Assembly (NCBI GenBank): GCA_003554225.1
Contig: PWFW01000067.1
Span: 1-35,729, forward strand
Origin: Halanaerobiaceae bacterium
GTDB lineage: Bacteria > Bacillota > Halanaerobiia > Halanaerobiales > Halarsenatibacteraceae
Direction of reading: 5' to 3'
DNA length: 35,729 nucleotides
This document shows, one piece after another, positions 25,795 to 34,791 of this stretch (position 1 is its first letter; each line of letters starts with the position of its first letter). Under the pieces are notes generated by a model that searched no databases, was not told the DNA's origin, and worked only from the letters and a program-made list of their open reading frames with translations. The translations under genes and the position numbers were made by a program.

Positions 25795-25828
25795 GTAAAA
25801 TCTCATTGTTTTATTATTTTTTGAGATT
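25795..25828 (-). promoter_or_regulatory. Inverted repeat and deoC-like motif upstream of cdd
   Basis: AATCTCA and TGAGATT form a 7-bp inverted repeat with an AT-rich centre. Its left half lies in the 15-base block GTAAAATCTCATTGT (25795-25809), which matches GTATAATCTCATTGT upstream of deoC (24282-24296) at 14 positions. It may be a binding site for a shared nucleoside regulator; this is inference. Confidence 0.35.
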
Positions 25829-25901
25829 ACTGCTGATATAACTAACTTTATACAGCTGGTCTCAAGATACAGCTGTTTTCTGATTGGACCGGAATCCAAT
25901 T

Positions 25902-27026
25902 TCAGTAATTTATCTCAGCATTAAGGGGCACCACCTGAATCCAGGTTCTGCCGGGGAGAAATTCCAGAGGTTCTCCCTTCCGGTTATAATATTCTGTCTC
26001 TCCCTGAGAGTCTTTCAGCCAGTAGCCGGAGGTGGCGGTGCCTTTTTGAAAAAATAGCAGCTCACCCTGAGAATCTAATTCCATCCGGAGTCTGCCAACA
26101 TCATCGATCACCCGGGTTGGTACATACTTAACTATAATGTTTTCTGCAGCAAGCTGTTTTCCGGTGGTATCAAGATGAGGCCTGCTGGCATCTCCCAGAT
26201 AGCGGAGGTAAGCACCGCTCTCCTCGGCAAAATGATAGCAGACGGTATAACCACCCCAGTATCTAATCTCAATTTCAGGAGCACTCTCAAATTCTGACCT
26301 GTTCTCTGAAGTTTTTTCTTCAGCTGGATTGGCAGCAGGCAGAACAGCAAAATATTTCTCCCTAACATGCTGCGGTAAGCTATCACTGCCGGTATATACA
26401 TTGTGGGGACGGGATCTATCGCTTTCTCTCCAGTAATAGCTGCCCCGGCTGATCTCATCATAATTTTCAACCTGAAGCTGGGAGAGATACTGATAACCCA
26501 GGGGGCTGGCTCCAATATGAAGCAGCCTGCTGTCATAACCGGAGGCGGTCTCCACCATGTAGGAGCGGAGACTGCGGATCGGCCCTATCTCCTGCGGCAC
26601 CCGAGAAAAATAGAAGGCCAGAAAACGGGTTATACCACCTTCCACCAGAAATTCATAAACAAGATCAGCTTCATTAAGCCCGGTCTGAGGTCGGGAAGAG
26701 GGATGATTTTCAATTACCACGGCCAGGGGACGTCTTAAGCCGGGCTGGAGATCTCCGGGCTGGACTGTAGCTCTGAAAAACTCTTCCAGCTGTCTGCTGC
26801 CTGGTGAGGAACTCACTCCTGAAAGATCAAGTCCGGTCTTATCTTCCATTTCCTCCAGTCTGAGGACTTCTTCCCGGAAAATGAAAAAATCAAAATCAAA
26901 AAAATCAGCGGTTAGATAAAGCAATCCCGCTCCCAGGACCAGAACCAGGATGATAACAGCGATCACTTCTTTTCTAAGGCTGTTAAATATCCCAGGATGG
27001 TTAAATTTTTTAAGGTAGTTAAGCAT
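25902..27026 (-). CDS. DUF3048 (YerB-type) extracytoplasmic protein
   Basis: This 374-residue protein of the YerB/DUF3048 family has no established biochemical function; B. subtilis YerB is a predicted lipoprotein. Here the N-terminus has a membrane-anchor helix (VIAVIILVLVLGAGLLYLTA) but no lipobox cysteine, so it is probably a signal-anchored protein facing outwards. The DUF3048 core includes RRPLAVVIENHPSSRPQTGL, ADLVYEFLVEGGITRFLAFY and IGPIRSLRSYMVETASGYD. The second half includes ATSGYWLKDSQGETEYYNRK and FLPGRTWIQVVPLN. The ATG at 27026 follows GGGGGAG. It begins 10 bp after the CorC-like gene and closes the phoH operon, taking the place dgkA has in other Firmicutes. Confidence 0.88.
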   Translation of the reverse strand: MLNYLKKFNHPGIFNSLRKEVIAVIILVLVLGAGLLYLTADFFDFDFFIFREEVLRLEEMEDKTGLDLSGVSSSPGSRQLEEFFRATVQPGDLQPGLRRPLAVVIENHPSSRPQTGLNEADLVYEFLVEGGITRFLAFYFSRVPQEIGPIRSLRSYMVETASGYDSRLLHIGASPLGYQYLSQLQVENYDEISRGSYYWRESDRSRPHNVYTGSDSLPQHVREKYFAVLPAANPAEEKTSENRSEFESAPEIEIRYWGGYTVCYHFAEESGAYLRYLGDASRPHLDTTGKQLAAENIIVKYVPTRVIDDVGRLRMELDSQGELLFFQKGTATSGYWLKDSQGETEYYNRKGEPLEFLPGRTWIQVVPLNAEINY

Positions 27027-27036
27027 CTGCTCCCCC

Positions 27037-28284
27037 TCAACCTTCTGCCAGTTTCTTCTCGGAAACCAGCCGAACCTTTTTGATCCGGTGGCCGGTGGTG
27101 GAGACTACCTTTATTTCCAGCCCCTCTTCCTGAATGCTTTCTCCCTCCCGGGGCAGATAACCGAGTTTATAGAGAATATAGCCGCTGATGGTTTCATAGG
27201 TTTCACCATCACCCAGGGGCTGGTCAAGATATTCATTAATTTTATCTATATCAACCCTGCCGTCGACCAGCAGCTCATGGTCGGAAAGAGGCTCAATCTC
27301 CTTCCTGTCGGGATCAAATTCATCCTGAATATCACCTACTATCTCCTCCAGCAGGTCTTCGATGGTAATCAGACCGGCTGTTCCACCATATTCATCCAGG
27401 ACAATAGCCATGTGCTCCTTCCGCCTTTTCATTTCATTGAGAAGCTTATTAATGGGCTTGCTTTCAGGTATAAAATAAATCGGCTTGATAAACTCCTCCA
27501 GAGTATATTCTTTATTCTCTAAAAGCATAATCAAGAGATCTTTGACATATACCAGTCCGGTTATCTCATCAATCGACTCCTCAAAAACCGGAATCCGGGA
27601 GTAGCCGTGTTCCACGGCAAGCTCAACAACCTCCTGGACCGGGGTGGTATTCTCCACACAGATCATATCGGTTCGGGGAACCATTATTTCCCGGACCAGA
27701 ATATCATCGAAATCAAAAATGCTCTGAATCATTTCGCTTTCAACTTCTTTGATGGCTCCTTCCTTTTCCGAAACATTGACAAAGCGCCGGATCTCTTCTT
27801 CGGAAAGAAAGGCTGAAGACATTACATTTTCAGCCCCAATAATAATTTTGATTAACCAGGAAAAGAAGACCACAAAGGGGGCAAATATTTTTTCCACCCA
27901 GATTAAAAAGGGAGCAACTTTTATGGCATAGGAGAGAGATTTATTATTGCCCAGTGATTTAGGTGTGATCTCACCAAAAACTAAAATTAACAGAGTCATC
28001 ACCCCGGTGGCAATACCTACTCCCCGGCTGCCGAAGAGCTCAATGGCAATTGAGGTGGCAATGGCGGAAGCGGCAACATTTACCAGGTTATTACCAATTA
28101 GAATCGTGCTGAGCAGCCTGATTTCATCCTGAAGAAGCTCATCGGCAACCCTGGCTTTTTTATCACCCTCATTAACCATATCCTTAAGTTTTACCCGGCT
28201 GACAGCCATAAAGGCCGTTTCCGAGCCGGAGAAAAATGCTGACAGGAAAAACAGAATTATCAGCAGTGTTATTTGAATAGCCAT
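27037..28284 (-). CDS. HlyC/CorC (CNNM) family transporter with CBS domains
   Basis: This 415-residue membrane protein belongs to the CNNM/CorC group, whose studied members move magnesium or other divalent ions. The N-terminal DUF21 membrane domain has about four helices and contains [17 protein letters not shown] and [11 protein letters not shown]. Two CBS domains follow ([38 protein letters not shown]; then [20 protein letters not shown]), then the C-terminal CorC_HlyC domain ([18 protein letters not shown]). The ATG at 28284 follows AGGGGGGA by 7 bases. Starting earlier at 28329 would overlap ybeY and lacks such a site. Ion specificity is not shown by sequence. Confidence 0.93.
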   Translation of the reverse strand: MAIQITLLIILFFLSAFFSGSETAFMAVSRVKLKDMVNEGDKKARVADELLQDEIRLLSTILIGNNLVNVAASAIATSIAIELFGSRGVGIATGVMTLLILVFGEITPKSLGNNKSLSYAIKVAPFLIWVEKIFAPFVVFFSWLIKIIIGAENVMSSAFLSEEEIRRFVNVSEKEGAIKEVESEMIQSIFDFDDILVREIMVPRTDMICVENTTPVQEVVELAVEHGYSRIPVFEESIDEITGLVYVKDLLIMLLENKEYTLEEFIKPIYFIPESKPINKLLNEMKRRKEHMAIVLDEYGGTAGLITIEDLLEEIVGDIQDEFDPDRKEIEPLSDHELLVDGRVDIDKINEYLDQPLGDGETYETISGYILYKLGYLPREGESIQEEGLEIKVVSTTGHRIKKVRLVSEKKLAEG

Positions 28285-28309
28285 CAGGCAGTCCCCCCTG
28301 AACCGGTCA

Positions 28310-28768
28310 TTACTCCCGACCGAGCCCAAATTCAGTCAGTATTTCCTCTTCTCTCTTTCTCATAGTCTTTCTTCCAGCCTGCTCCCGGTGATCATATCCC
28401 AGCAGATGGAGAAGACCGTGAACTGTCAGGTAACCGATCTCTCTTGTAAGAGAATGTCCATATTCCCGGGCCTGCTCCCTGGCCCGGCCGCAGGCTATGA
28501 TAATCTCACCCAGGAGCTCCTCATCGATAGGAAAGGAAAGCACATCGGTTACCTCATTGCGGCTGCGATAGCGGTGATTTAATTCTCGAATCTTTTCATC
28601 TGTTACCAGAGTAATGCTGAGCTCTCCTCCAGTTATACTGAGCTCCCCACACTCCTGCTCCTGCTTAAGAGCAGATTCTGCCAGTTCTTTAGTTTCTGTC
28701 AGCAGCTCCGGACTGATTATTCTTTCCGGAACCTGACTTGTTATCAGCACCTTTATCTCCTGAGCCAC
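28310..28768 (-). CDS. ybeY: Endoribonuclease / rRNA maturation factor YbeY
   Basis: YbeY is a single-domain metalloprotein needed for 16S rRNA 3' end maturation and ribosome quality control. The zinc motif is VHGLLHLLGYDH (His117, His121, His127), with NHRYRSRNEVTDVLSFP upstream, as in the family. Length is 152 residues. The likely start is GTG at 28768, 10 bases after GGAGG. That places the first 80 bases inside the 3' end of the upstream HD gene in another frame, an unusually long overlap. A shorter start at an internal GTG is possible but has no better site. Confidence 0.93.
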   Translation of the reverse strand: MAQEIKVLITSQVPERIISPELLTETKELAESALKQEQECGELSITGGELSITLVTDEKIRELNHRYRSRNEVTDVLSFPIDEELLGEIIIACGRAREQAREYGHSLTREIGYLTVHGLLHLLGYDHREQAGRKTMRKREEEILTEFGLGRE

Positions 28769-30875
28769 TACCCTTTAACCTCCCCATTTCCTCTTCTATT
28801 TCCTCGGGATATTCCACCCGCTGATGATAAATTCCGGTCAAGATCCTGCTGAAACTTTCCCCTATAAGGTTAAGCTCCTTCAGGGTTAGATTGGATTCAT
28901 CCAGCTCATTTTCAATCAATTTTTCCCGGATTAAGCCCCTGACCACGCTCTCAATCCGGCTGTGATTGGATTTATTAAAATTCTTGGACCTGACAGCTGC
29001 CTCACAGACATCGGCCAGCATGATCAGGGCAGCCTCCTTGGTCTGGGGTCTGGGGCCCTCATACCTGAAGTCACTCTCATTCAGACTGGAGCGGGTCTCA
29101 CTCTGCTGGGCTTCCTGATAGAAATAGGAGATCAGATTAGTTCCCTGATGCTGCTCGATTATATCGATTATTTCCTGAGGTAGATTATATTCTCTGGCCA
29201 GTTCCACCCCATCCCTGACATGAGACCTGATAATCAGAGCACTGAGATTGGGCTTAATATCATTGTGGGGATTATTGTCCCCGAACTGGTTATCACTAAA
29301 AAAGAAGGGGCGCTTCAATTTGCCGATATCATGATAGTAGGCAGCAACCCTGGTCAGCAGAGAGTCAGCCCCGATCTGATCAGCGGCATTTTCTGCCAGA
29401 TTCCCTACCAGCACGCTGTGATGATAGGTTCCCGGAGCTTCAATCAAAAGCCTCTTTAAAAGAGGGTGACTGGGGTTGGAAAGTTCCAGCAGCTTGACCG
29501 CTGAAGTTAGCTTAAAACCATTCTCCAGATAGGGCAGCAGCCCGTTGGCCAGGATGGCTACCAGCAGTCCGTTAGCCAGCCCTATGCCGGCAAAGATAAT
29601 ATAATCAAGCAGGAGCTGGGCCGGGTTGAGAAAATTCAAGACCATTATTGTAAGCACCAGAGCACCGCTGACATTAAAGCCGGCCTTGACCAGATCGCTG
29701 CGCTGGCTTACCTCAGCAACACTGAAGGCCCCAACCATGCCGCCGACAAAATAGGAAGCGGCCAGCAGGAAATTCCCGCCAAAAAGCACCGGCAGCAGCA
29801 GAGAAATATAGATAGTGACCGCCACCGCAGCAGCTGTTTTAATCAGCACGGTGACCAGAATGGAAACCATAGCTACCGGTGCCAGATAGGCCAGAAACTC
29901 CAGCTGAAAACGGCTGATAATCCAGGCGATGGCAAACAAAATTATAATCAAACTTTCCAGGAGAAATACCTGGTTGTTCTCCTGCCAGATTTCTTGATGA
30001 TAATTAATAAAATAATAGAAAATAACCAGAGTTATAATGATAAAATAAAAGGCTATCCCGGTAATTTGAAACCAGCTGATCTCCCCCCGACTTAAACCAA
30101 ACTCTTCCAGCAGTTGAAACTCCAGCTCGGAAATCTCCTGGCCCTGCTGAACTATCATCTCACCGGATCTGACGGTGGTAGTGACCGGTTCGATGCCTGC
30201 CAGAATAGTCTGTTCTCGCTCGGCGACAGCCTCCTCATCTACCACCAGATTGGGAACCAGCAGAGGTGCAAAAAAATCGATCAGATTATCCACTTCTCCC
30301 TCATCCCGAAGGTCGGTAAAAATTTCTCGAAACTGCTCCCGGTTATCCTGCTGCTCATCGCTGTAAAGAGGACCCTGATAGAGAGAACTCAATGTCTCCT
30401 CCAGCTGAAGCCTTAGTGCTGCCAGTTCGGCATTGCTGAGACCGAGAAAGAATTCCCACTGCTCCTCGGTTATCATCAGGTCGTAATCGGCAAAGAAAAC
30501 CTCTGCCTCATTCAGAGAAGCCTCTTCTTCCCGGGCTTCCAGAAGAAAGTCAAATATTTCAGCTAATTTTTCCCGGGTTATCTCCAGGGCCTGACGATTT
30601 TCCTGATAGATCGGACTGAGGTTTTCCAGAGCAAGTTCCTGACGGGCTCCGGTAGCCTCTTCATCGATAATAGTCCTGGTTTCAGGGGCTCTAATATCAA
30701 CCGGGCTTTCCTGGCCGACAGCAAATTCCATCTCCCGGGGAATCATATCAACGGTAAGAATCAAAAGAATGACCAGACAGAACAGAAGGCTGATGAAAAT
30801 TTTTCGGGTTCTATCATTTTTCGAGCCATAAATTTTATCCTTTATTCTGATAAAAACTTTCTTAATACTATCCAT
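28689..30875 (-). CDS. 7TM-HD family phosphodiesterase (PgpH/YqfF)
   Basis: This is a large membrane protein (728 residues) of the 7TMR-HD family; Listeria PgpH hydrolyses cyclic di-AMP, which in many Firmicutes controls potassium uptake and osmotic balance. An N-terminal membrane helix (about residues 28-46) precedes an extracellular 7TMR-HDED domain (about 50-260). Seven predicted membrane helices (270-460) follow, and then the cytoplasmic HD domain with GTYHHSVLVGNLAENAA and VAAYYHDIGKLKRPFFF (His517-Asp518, counted from the TTG). The C-terminal 30 residues are a Gly/Ser/Lys/Asn tail. The ATG at 30875 is used; a TTG at 30881 is possible. For a salt-adapted organism a c-di-AMP enzyme would fit, but that is inference. 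Confidence 0.93.
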   Translation of the reverse strand: MDSIKKVFIRIKDKIYGSKNDRTRKIFISLLFCLVILLILTVDMIPREMEFAVGQESPVDIRAPETRTIIDEEATGARQELALENLSPIYQENRQALEITREKLAEIFDFLLEAREEEASLNEAEVFFADYDLMITEEQWEFFLGLSNAELAALRLQLEETLSSLYQGPLYSDEQQDNREQFREIFTDLRDEGEVDNLIDFFAPLLVPNLVVDEEAVAEREQTILAGIEPVTTTVRSGEMIVQQGQEISELEFQLLEEFGLSRGEISWFQITGIAFYFIIITLVIFYYFINYHQEIWQENNQVFLLESLIIILFAIAWIISRFQLEFLAYLAPVAMVSILVTVLIKTAAAVAVTIYISLLLPVLFGGNFLLAASYFVGGMVGAFSVAEVSQRSDLVKAGFNVSGALVLTIMVLNFLNPAQLLLDYIIFAGIGLANGLLVAILANGLLPYLENGFKLTSAVKLLELSNPSHPLLKRLLIEAPGTYHHSVLVGNLAENAADQIGADSLLTRVAAYYHDIGKLKRPFFFSDNQFGDNNPHNDIKPNLSALIIRSHVRDGVELAREYNLPQEIIDIIEQHQGTNLISYFYQEAQQSETRSSLNESDFRYEGPRPQTKEAALIMLADVCEAAVRSKNFNKSNHSRIESVVRGLIREKLIENELDESNLTLKELNLIGESFSRILTGIYHQRVEYPEEIEEEMGRLKGSGSGDKGADNKSGSGKNNQSGAADRN

Positions 30876-30931
30876 TATCAACCATCCTCAGGCCTGAAGC
30901 CAGCTGAATATCTTGCTGGCAATCTGTTTCC

Positions 30932-31903
30932 TTAATTCTCTTCTTCATGTTTTTCATAGGCCTCGATAATTTTTCGCACCAGATCATGTCGGACAACATC
31001 GGTTTCATCAAGATAGATGAATTCTATACCGGGAATCGATTTAAGGATCTTTTTAACTTCATTCAGCCCGGAAGATTTGCTGTAGGGCAGATCAACCTGA
31101 GTCACATCCCCGGTTATTACTGCCCGGGAATTAAAACCGATCCGGGTCAGCAGCATCTTCATCTGTTCAGTGGTGGTATTCTGGGCTTCATCCAGAATAA
31201 CATAGGAATCATCCAGAGTTCTGCCCCGCATATAGGCCAGGGGAGCCACTTCTATGATATCCTTTTCCAGATACTGATTTACCCTCTCCGGTCCCAGCAC
31301 ATCAAAGAGCGAATCGTAAAGCGGTCGGAGATAGGGGTCGACCTTCTCCTGGATATCGCCAGGCAAAAATCCCAGCTGTTCTCCAGCTTCAATAGCAGGC
31401 CGGGTGAGTACAATCCGGTTGACATTGTGATTTAACAGGTTTTTGACTGCCATAACCACAGCCAGATAGGTCTTGCCTGTACCGGCTGGACCTATGCCAA
31501 AAACAATATCATATTTTTTCATGGCATCAACATAAATTTTCTGGCCCAGCGTTTTAGGCTTTATCTCCCGTCCCTTGTAGCTTACCTGCAGTACCTCATC
31601 ATATATTTTCTGACAGTTCTGTTCGGGATTTTCCTGAAGGAGTTCAATAATATGCTTGATCTGCCTTTCATTGATCTTATCACCATTTTCCAGCAGACAG
31701 ATCAGTTCCTCCAGCACCCGGACAGCCAGGCTGACTTCGGATTTAGAACCCAGAATTTTAATTTCGCTGCCCCGGGCTATCAGCTTAACATCAATTTTTT
31801 CTTCTATTGTTTTAAGATTATCATCAAGCTGTCCAAAGAGCCTCCGGGCCTGATTATAATCCTTAACAGAAATAACTTCCTTGACTTCCTCTCCCACATT
31901 CAT
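30932..31903 (-). CDS. phoH: PhoH-like ATPase
   Basis: This 323-residue PhoH family protein has a helicase-like ATPase fold; a role in RNA metabolism is suspected because it co-occurs with ybeY. An N-terminal KH-like region precedes Walker A FGIGPAGTGKTYLAVV (about residues 135-150), then RIVLTRPAIEAGEQLGFLPGD, the acidic Walker B segment YVILDEAQNTT and AVITGDVTQVDLP. AAGGAGG lies 4 bases upstream of the ATG at 31903. It leads the phoH-pgpH-ybeY-corC operon. In spore formers yqfC and yqfD precede it; here a 348-bp gap and ppsA lie there instead. Confidence 0.95.
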   Translation of the reverse strand: MNVGEEVKEVISVKDYNQARRLFGQLDDNLKTIEEKIDVKLIARGSEIKILGSKSEVSLAVRVLEELICLLENGDKINERQIKHIIELLQENPEQNCQKIYDEVLQVSYKGREIKPKTLGQKIYVDAMKKYDIVFGIGPAGTGKTYLAVVMAVKNLLNHNVNRIVLTRPAIEAGEQLGFLPGDIQEKVDPYLRPLYDSLFDVLGPERVNQYLEKDIIEVAPLAYMRGRTLDDSYVILDEAQNTTTEQMKMLLTRIGFNSRAVITGDVTQVDLPYSKSSGLNEVKKILKSIPGIEFIYLDETDVVRHDLVRKIIEAYEKHEEEN

Positions 31904-32061
31904 CCTCCTTCAAAAATATCGCTCTATCATATTCTTCCCGGACTAAAGCCCAGTATGCTGCAGACTCAAATTATAAAATAAACAGTTCTGCAGTATTACT
32001 CATAATATTCCAGTTAAATGAGGAAATTCCTGCCTTCCTGCTCCGTCTTATAACAACTCTT

Positions 32062-32089
32062 ATTATATCACAATATCTTCAGCTTACAA
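32062..32089 (-). promoter_or_regulatory. Promoter for the phoH operon
   Basis: Minus-strand TTGTAA (32084-32089), 16 bases, perfect TATAAT (32062-32067). It lies just past the terminator of ppsA and implies a leader of about 150 bases before phoH. The rest of the 31904-32251 gap shows no gene. Confidence 0.6.
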
Positions 32090-32106
32090 ATAGGGGTTAA
32101 TAAAGG

Positions 32107-32147
32107 ACAAAAAGAGGGAAAGCAGCCGGGTCCGGCTGCTTTCTTTT
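32107..32147. terminator. Strong terminator after ppsA (symmetrical)
   Basis: GAAAGCAGCCGG (32118-32129) and CCGGCTGCTTTC (32132-32143) are perfect 12-bp arms with only two bases between, so a real loop would open the innermost pairs. On the minus strand it is followed by CCCTCTTTTTG, and on the plus strand by TTTTG. It should end the ppsA transcript. A second inverted repeat (ATGCTGA/TCAGCAT) sits right behind the ppsA stop. Confidence 0.85.
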
Positions 32148-32251
32148 GACTTAATATCTGCTTCAAAAAATTTGAAATAAATTCTGGGGTTTTCAACCCG
32201 GCTGATGGTAACAGGCTATGCTGAGAAAGAAAATATTGCGACTAATCAGCA

Positions 32252-34615
32252 TTAATCTCTCATCCTATTTAAAATGATCCTCTGCTCGACCTGAGCAACC
32301 AGGCGGCGGGTGTAATTTACAGTATCGGGATTGACGCTGATACTGTCGATGCCGGACTCTACAAGAAATTCAGCCAGTTCGGGATAAACCGAGGGGCCCT
32401 GACCGCAGATTGAGACCGTACATCCTCGATTGCCGGCTACCTCAATCAATTCCTTAATGGCTGTTTTAACAGCCGGATTCCGTTCATCAAAATAACCCAT
32501 CCGGCTCAATATTCCGGAATCCCGGTCGGCTCCCATTACCAACTGGGTCAGGTCATTACTGCCGATGCTGAAGCCATCGATCAGAGAGCAGAAATCAGCT
32601 GCCTGGAAGATCACCGAGGGAACCTCAGCCATGATCCAGATCTTGAAATCTGCCCCCCTTTCCAGTCCCTCTTCCTTCATAATCTCAAGCACCTGCTCAA
32701 TTTCCCAGGTGGTCCGGACAAAGGGCAGCATGACATAGACATTCTGGAGGTTGAAATCCTGGCGAACCCGTCTCAGAGCCTGACACTCCAGCCGAAAACC
32801 CTCCTGATATTTCTCAGAGATATAACGGGCTACTCCCCGCCAGCCGATCATGGGGTTGTTTTCCACCGGCTCAACCTCTTCTCCGCCCTTTAAACCTCTA
32901 AACTCATTGGTGCGAAAATCGCTCATTCTGACAACCAGAGGGCGAGGATAGATTTCCTGAGCCACGGTAGCAATTGATTCCGAAAGCTGCTTGATGAAGA
33001 GATCACCCTGCCCCTGTTCCAGCAGATAAATGGGATGGGCTCCAATCACATTGGAAAAGATAAATTCCACCCTCATCAGACCGATGCCGTCAAAATCAAG
33101 ATCCTTATAGCGGTTAATCAGATGAGGCTCACCCAGATTCATGTAGATTTTAGTTCCGGTAATTGGCCGATAGGGCTGAGGTTGAACTGCTTCTGCTGTT
33201 TTCTTCTCTCCGATCTCCTTACCGGATTTTTTCTCCTCTACTTCTCCCTCATAAACCACCCCTCTGGTGGCATCAACCGTAACCAGCTGTTTGTTTTCCA
33301 GAATCCTGGTAGCATCACCGCAGCCAACGATACAGGGAATACCCAGCTCCCGGGAGACAATGGCAGCATGACAGGTGCGACCACCCTCATCGGTAACCAC
33401 CGCTTCAGCCCGGCGCATAGCCGGAACCATATCGGGATTGGTCATCTCAGTTACCAGGATATCTCCCTCCTTAACCCGATCTAAATTGGTCAGGTCGAGA
33501 ATTTTAACTACCTGACCGCTGGCTGTTCCGGGGGAGGCATTTAAACCTCTGACCAGCGGGGTTAAAGAGGCCTGCAGTTCAGGCTTCTTCCCTGTCTCCT
33601 CCTCTTCCCTACGGGCTGAGGTAGCAATCTTATTTAAGGTGGTAATCGGCCGGGACTGCAGGATATATACCTGATCATCCTGCCCGGCGATGGCCCATTC
33701 AATATCCTGAGGACTGCCATAGAGCTGCTCGATCAGCCTGGCCTGTTCAATCAGGTCAGTCAGATCCTTATCAGTGAGAGAGGGGCTGGCAACCGCCTCT
33801 TCTCCCAGGTAGGATGCCGTTCTGACAATTTCAGTTCCGGTTTTCTCTCCAGACTTTTCAACAATCATCTTAATCTTCCTGCTGATATTCTGCTCTATAA
33901 TCTCACCACTATTTTTATCAATCACATAATCATCGGGGGTAACCAGACCGGAGACCACAGCTTCACCCAGACCCCAGCTGGAATTTATCAGGAGTTGATC
34001 CTGCCTTTCATTGAGGGGATTAACTGTAAAGATAACTCCCGACTTTTTGCCCTGAATCATCTGCTGCACTACTACACTTAAGGCAACCTCCAGATGATCA
34101 AAATTCTTTTCCTGGCGGTAATAGATAGCCCGGGGTGTCCAGAGAGAACTCCAGCACTGTTTGACATGATAGAGCAGCTCCTCCTCTCCCCGGATATTGA
34201 GATAGGTTTCCTGCTGACCGGCAAAGGAAGCCTCGGGCAGATCTTCAGCAGTGGCAGAACTTCTCACAGCTACCCTGGCAGTTTTGATGCCTCTCTCCTG
34301 CAGCTTCTGATAGGCCTGAAAAATTTCCTGCTGAATTTCCCGGGGAAAATCAGCTCCAGCCATCTCTCCCCGGATCTCCCGGGAAACTCGCTGCAGTTCA
34401 GCAGAGTCTTCCTGTTCCAGCTCGACCAGCAGACTGGAGATCAACTGCTGAAAATTGTTAATCTTTACGAACTCTCGATAGGCCTGGGCAAGCAGGCAGA
34501 ATCCGGGAGGAACATTAACTCCATTGATGGTAAGTTCGCCCAGATTGGCTCCCTTCCCTCCGGCCAGGTCGCCATCCTCCCGGGAAAGTTCTTCAAACCA
34601 TTTGATATAATCCAT
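32252..34615 (-). CDS. ppsA: Phosphoenolpyruvate synthase
   Basis: PpsA turns pyruvate and ATP into PEP, AMP and phosphate for gluconeogenesis. The 787-residue protein has the N-terminal ATP-binding domain (GGKGANLGELTINGVNVPPG, VAVRSSATAEDLPEASFAGQ, DIEWAIAG, ILQSRPITTL). The swivelling His domain has GGRTCHAAIVSRELGIPC (catalytic His416, Thr414 two residues before it). The PEP/pyruvate domain has GIGLMRVEFIF, GSNDLTQLVMGADRDSG and SICGQGPSVYPE. Length matches E. coli PpsA (792). The ATG at 34615 follows GAGGTGA by 7 bases; a GTG at 34657 would add 14 residues without a site. Its regulator ppsR is in the same window, and Thr414 is its expected phosphorylation site. Confidence 0.96.
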   Translation of the reverse strand: MDYIKWFEELSREDGDLAGGKGANLGELTINGVNVPPGFCLLAQAYREFVKINNFQQLISSLLVELEQEDSAELQRVSREIRGEMAGADFPREIQQEIFQAYQKLQERGIKTARVAVRSSATAEDLPEASFAGQQETYLNIRGEEELLYHVKQCWSSLWTPRAIYYRQEKNFDHLEVALSVVVQQMIQGKKSGVIFTVNPLNERQDQLLINSSWGLGEAVVSGLVTPDDYVIDKNSGEIIEQNISRKIKMIVEKSGEKTGTEIVRTASYLGEEAVASPSLTDKDLTDLIEQARLIEQLYGSPQDIEWAIAGQDDQVYILQSRPITTLNKIATSARREEEETGKKPELQASLTPLVRGLNASPGTASGQVVKILDLTNLDRVKEGDILVTEMTNPDMVPAMRRAEAVVTDEGGRTCHAAIVSRELGIPCIVGCGDATRILENKQLVTVDATRGVVYEGEVEEKKSGKEIGEKKTAEAVQPQPYRPITGTKIYMNLGEPHLINRYKDLDFDGIGLMRVEFIFSNVIGAHPIYLLEQGQGDLFIKQLSESIATVAQEIYPRPLVVRMSDFRTNEFRGLKGGEEVEPVENNPMIGWRGVARYISEKYQEGFRLECQALRRVRQDFNLQNVYVMLPFVRTTWEIEQVLEIMKEEGLERGADFKIWIMAEVPSVIFQAADFCSLIDGFSIGSNDLTQLVMGADRDSGILSRMGYFDERNPAVKTAIKELIEVAGNRGCTVSICGQGPSVYPELAEFLVESGIDSISVNPDTVNYTRRLVAQVEQRIILNRMRD

Positions 34616-34689
34616 CCAGCTGTCACCTCTTTCCTGCTTATTAAAAATATTAACCACTGTTACCAGTAATCAGATTTTTTACAGCAAAT

Positions 34690-34718
34690 TTATCAGGAGC
34701 AGGCCCTGCAGCTGTCAA
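34690..34718 (-). promoter_or_regulatory. Candidate ppsA promoter with an embedded palindrome
   Basis: Minus-strand TTGACA (34713-34718) is a perfect -35 box, followed at 17 bases by a poor -10 match TGATAA (34690-34695). Inside the spacer lies GCAGG-G-CCTGC (34699-34709), an 11-bp palindrome placed where an operator could act. A weak -10 box is typical of regulated promoters. The regulator is unknown. Confidence 0.35.
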
Positions 34719-34791
34719 GGAATCCAGTTTATGAAGAGACAAAAAGTTAATCCTTCTCAGGGTGATACCCGGCAAACAACCTGTCTTAAGG

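Noticed and set aside
25717-25899. 60-codon minus-strand frame overlapping the cdd start
   Set aside because: No ribosome binding site, mixed composition, and it overlaps a certain gene in another frame.
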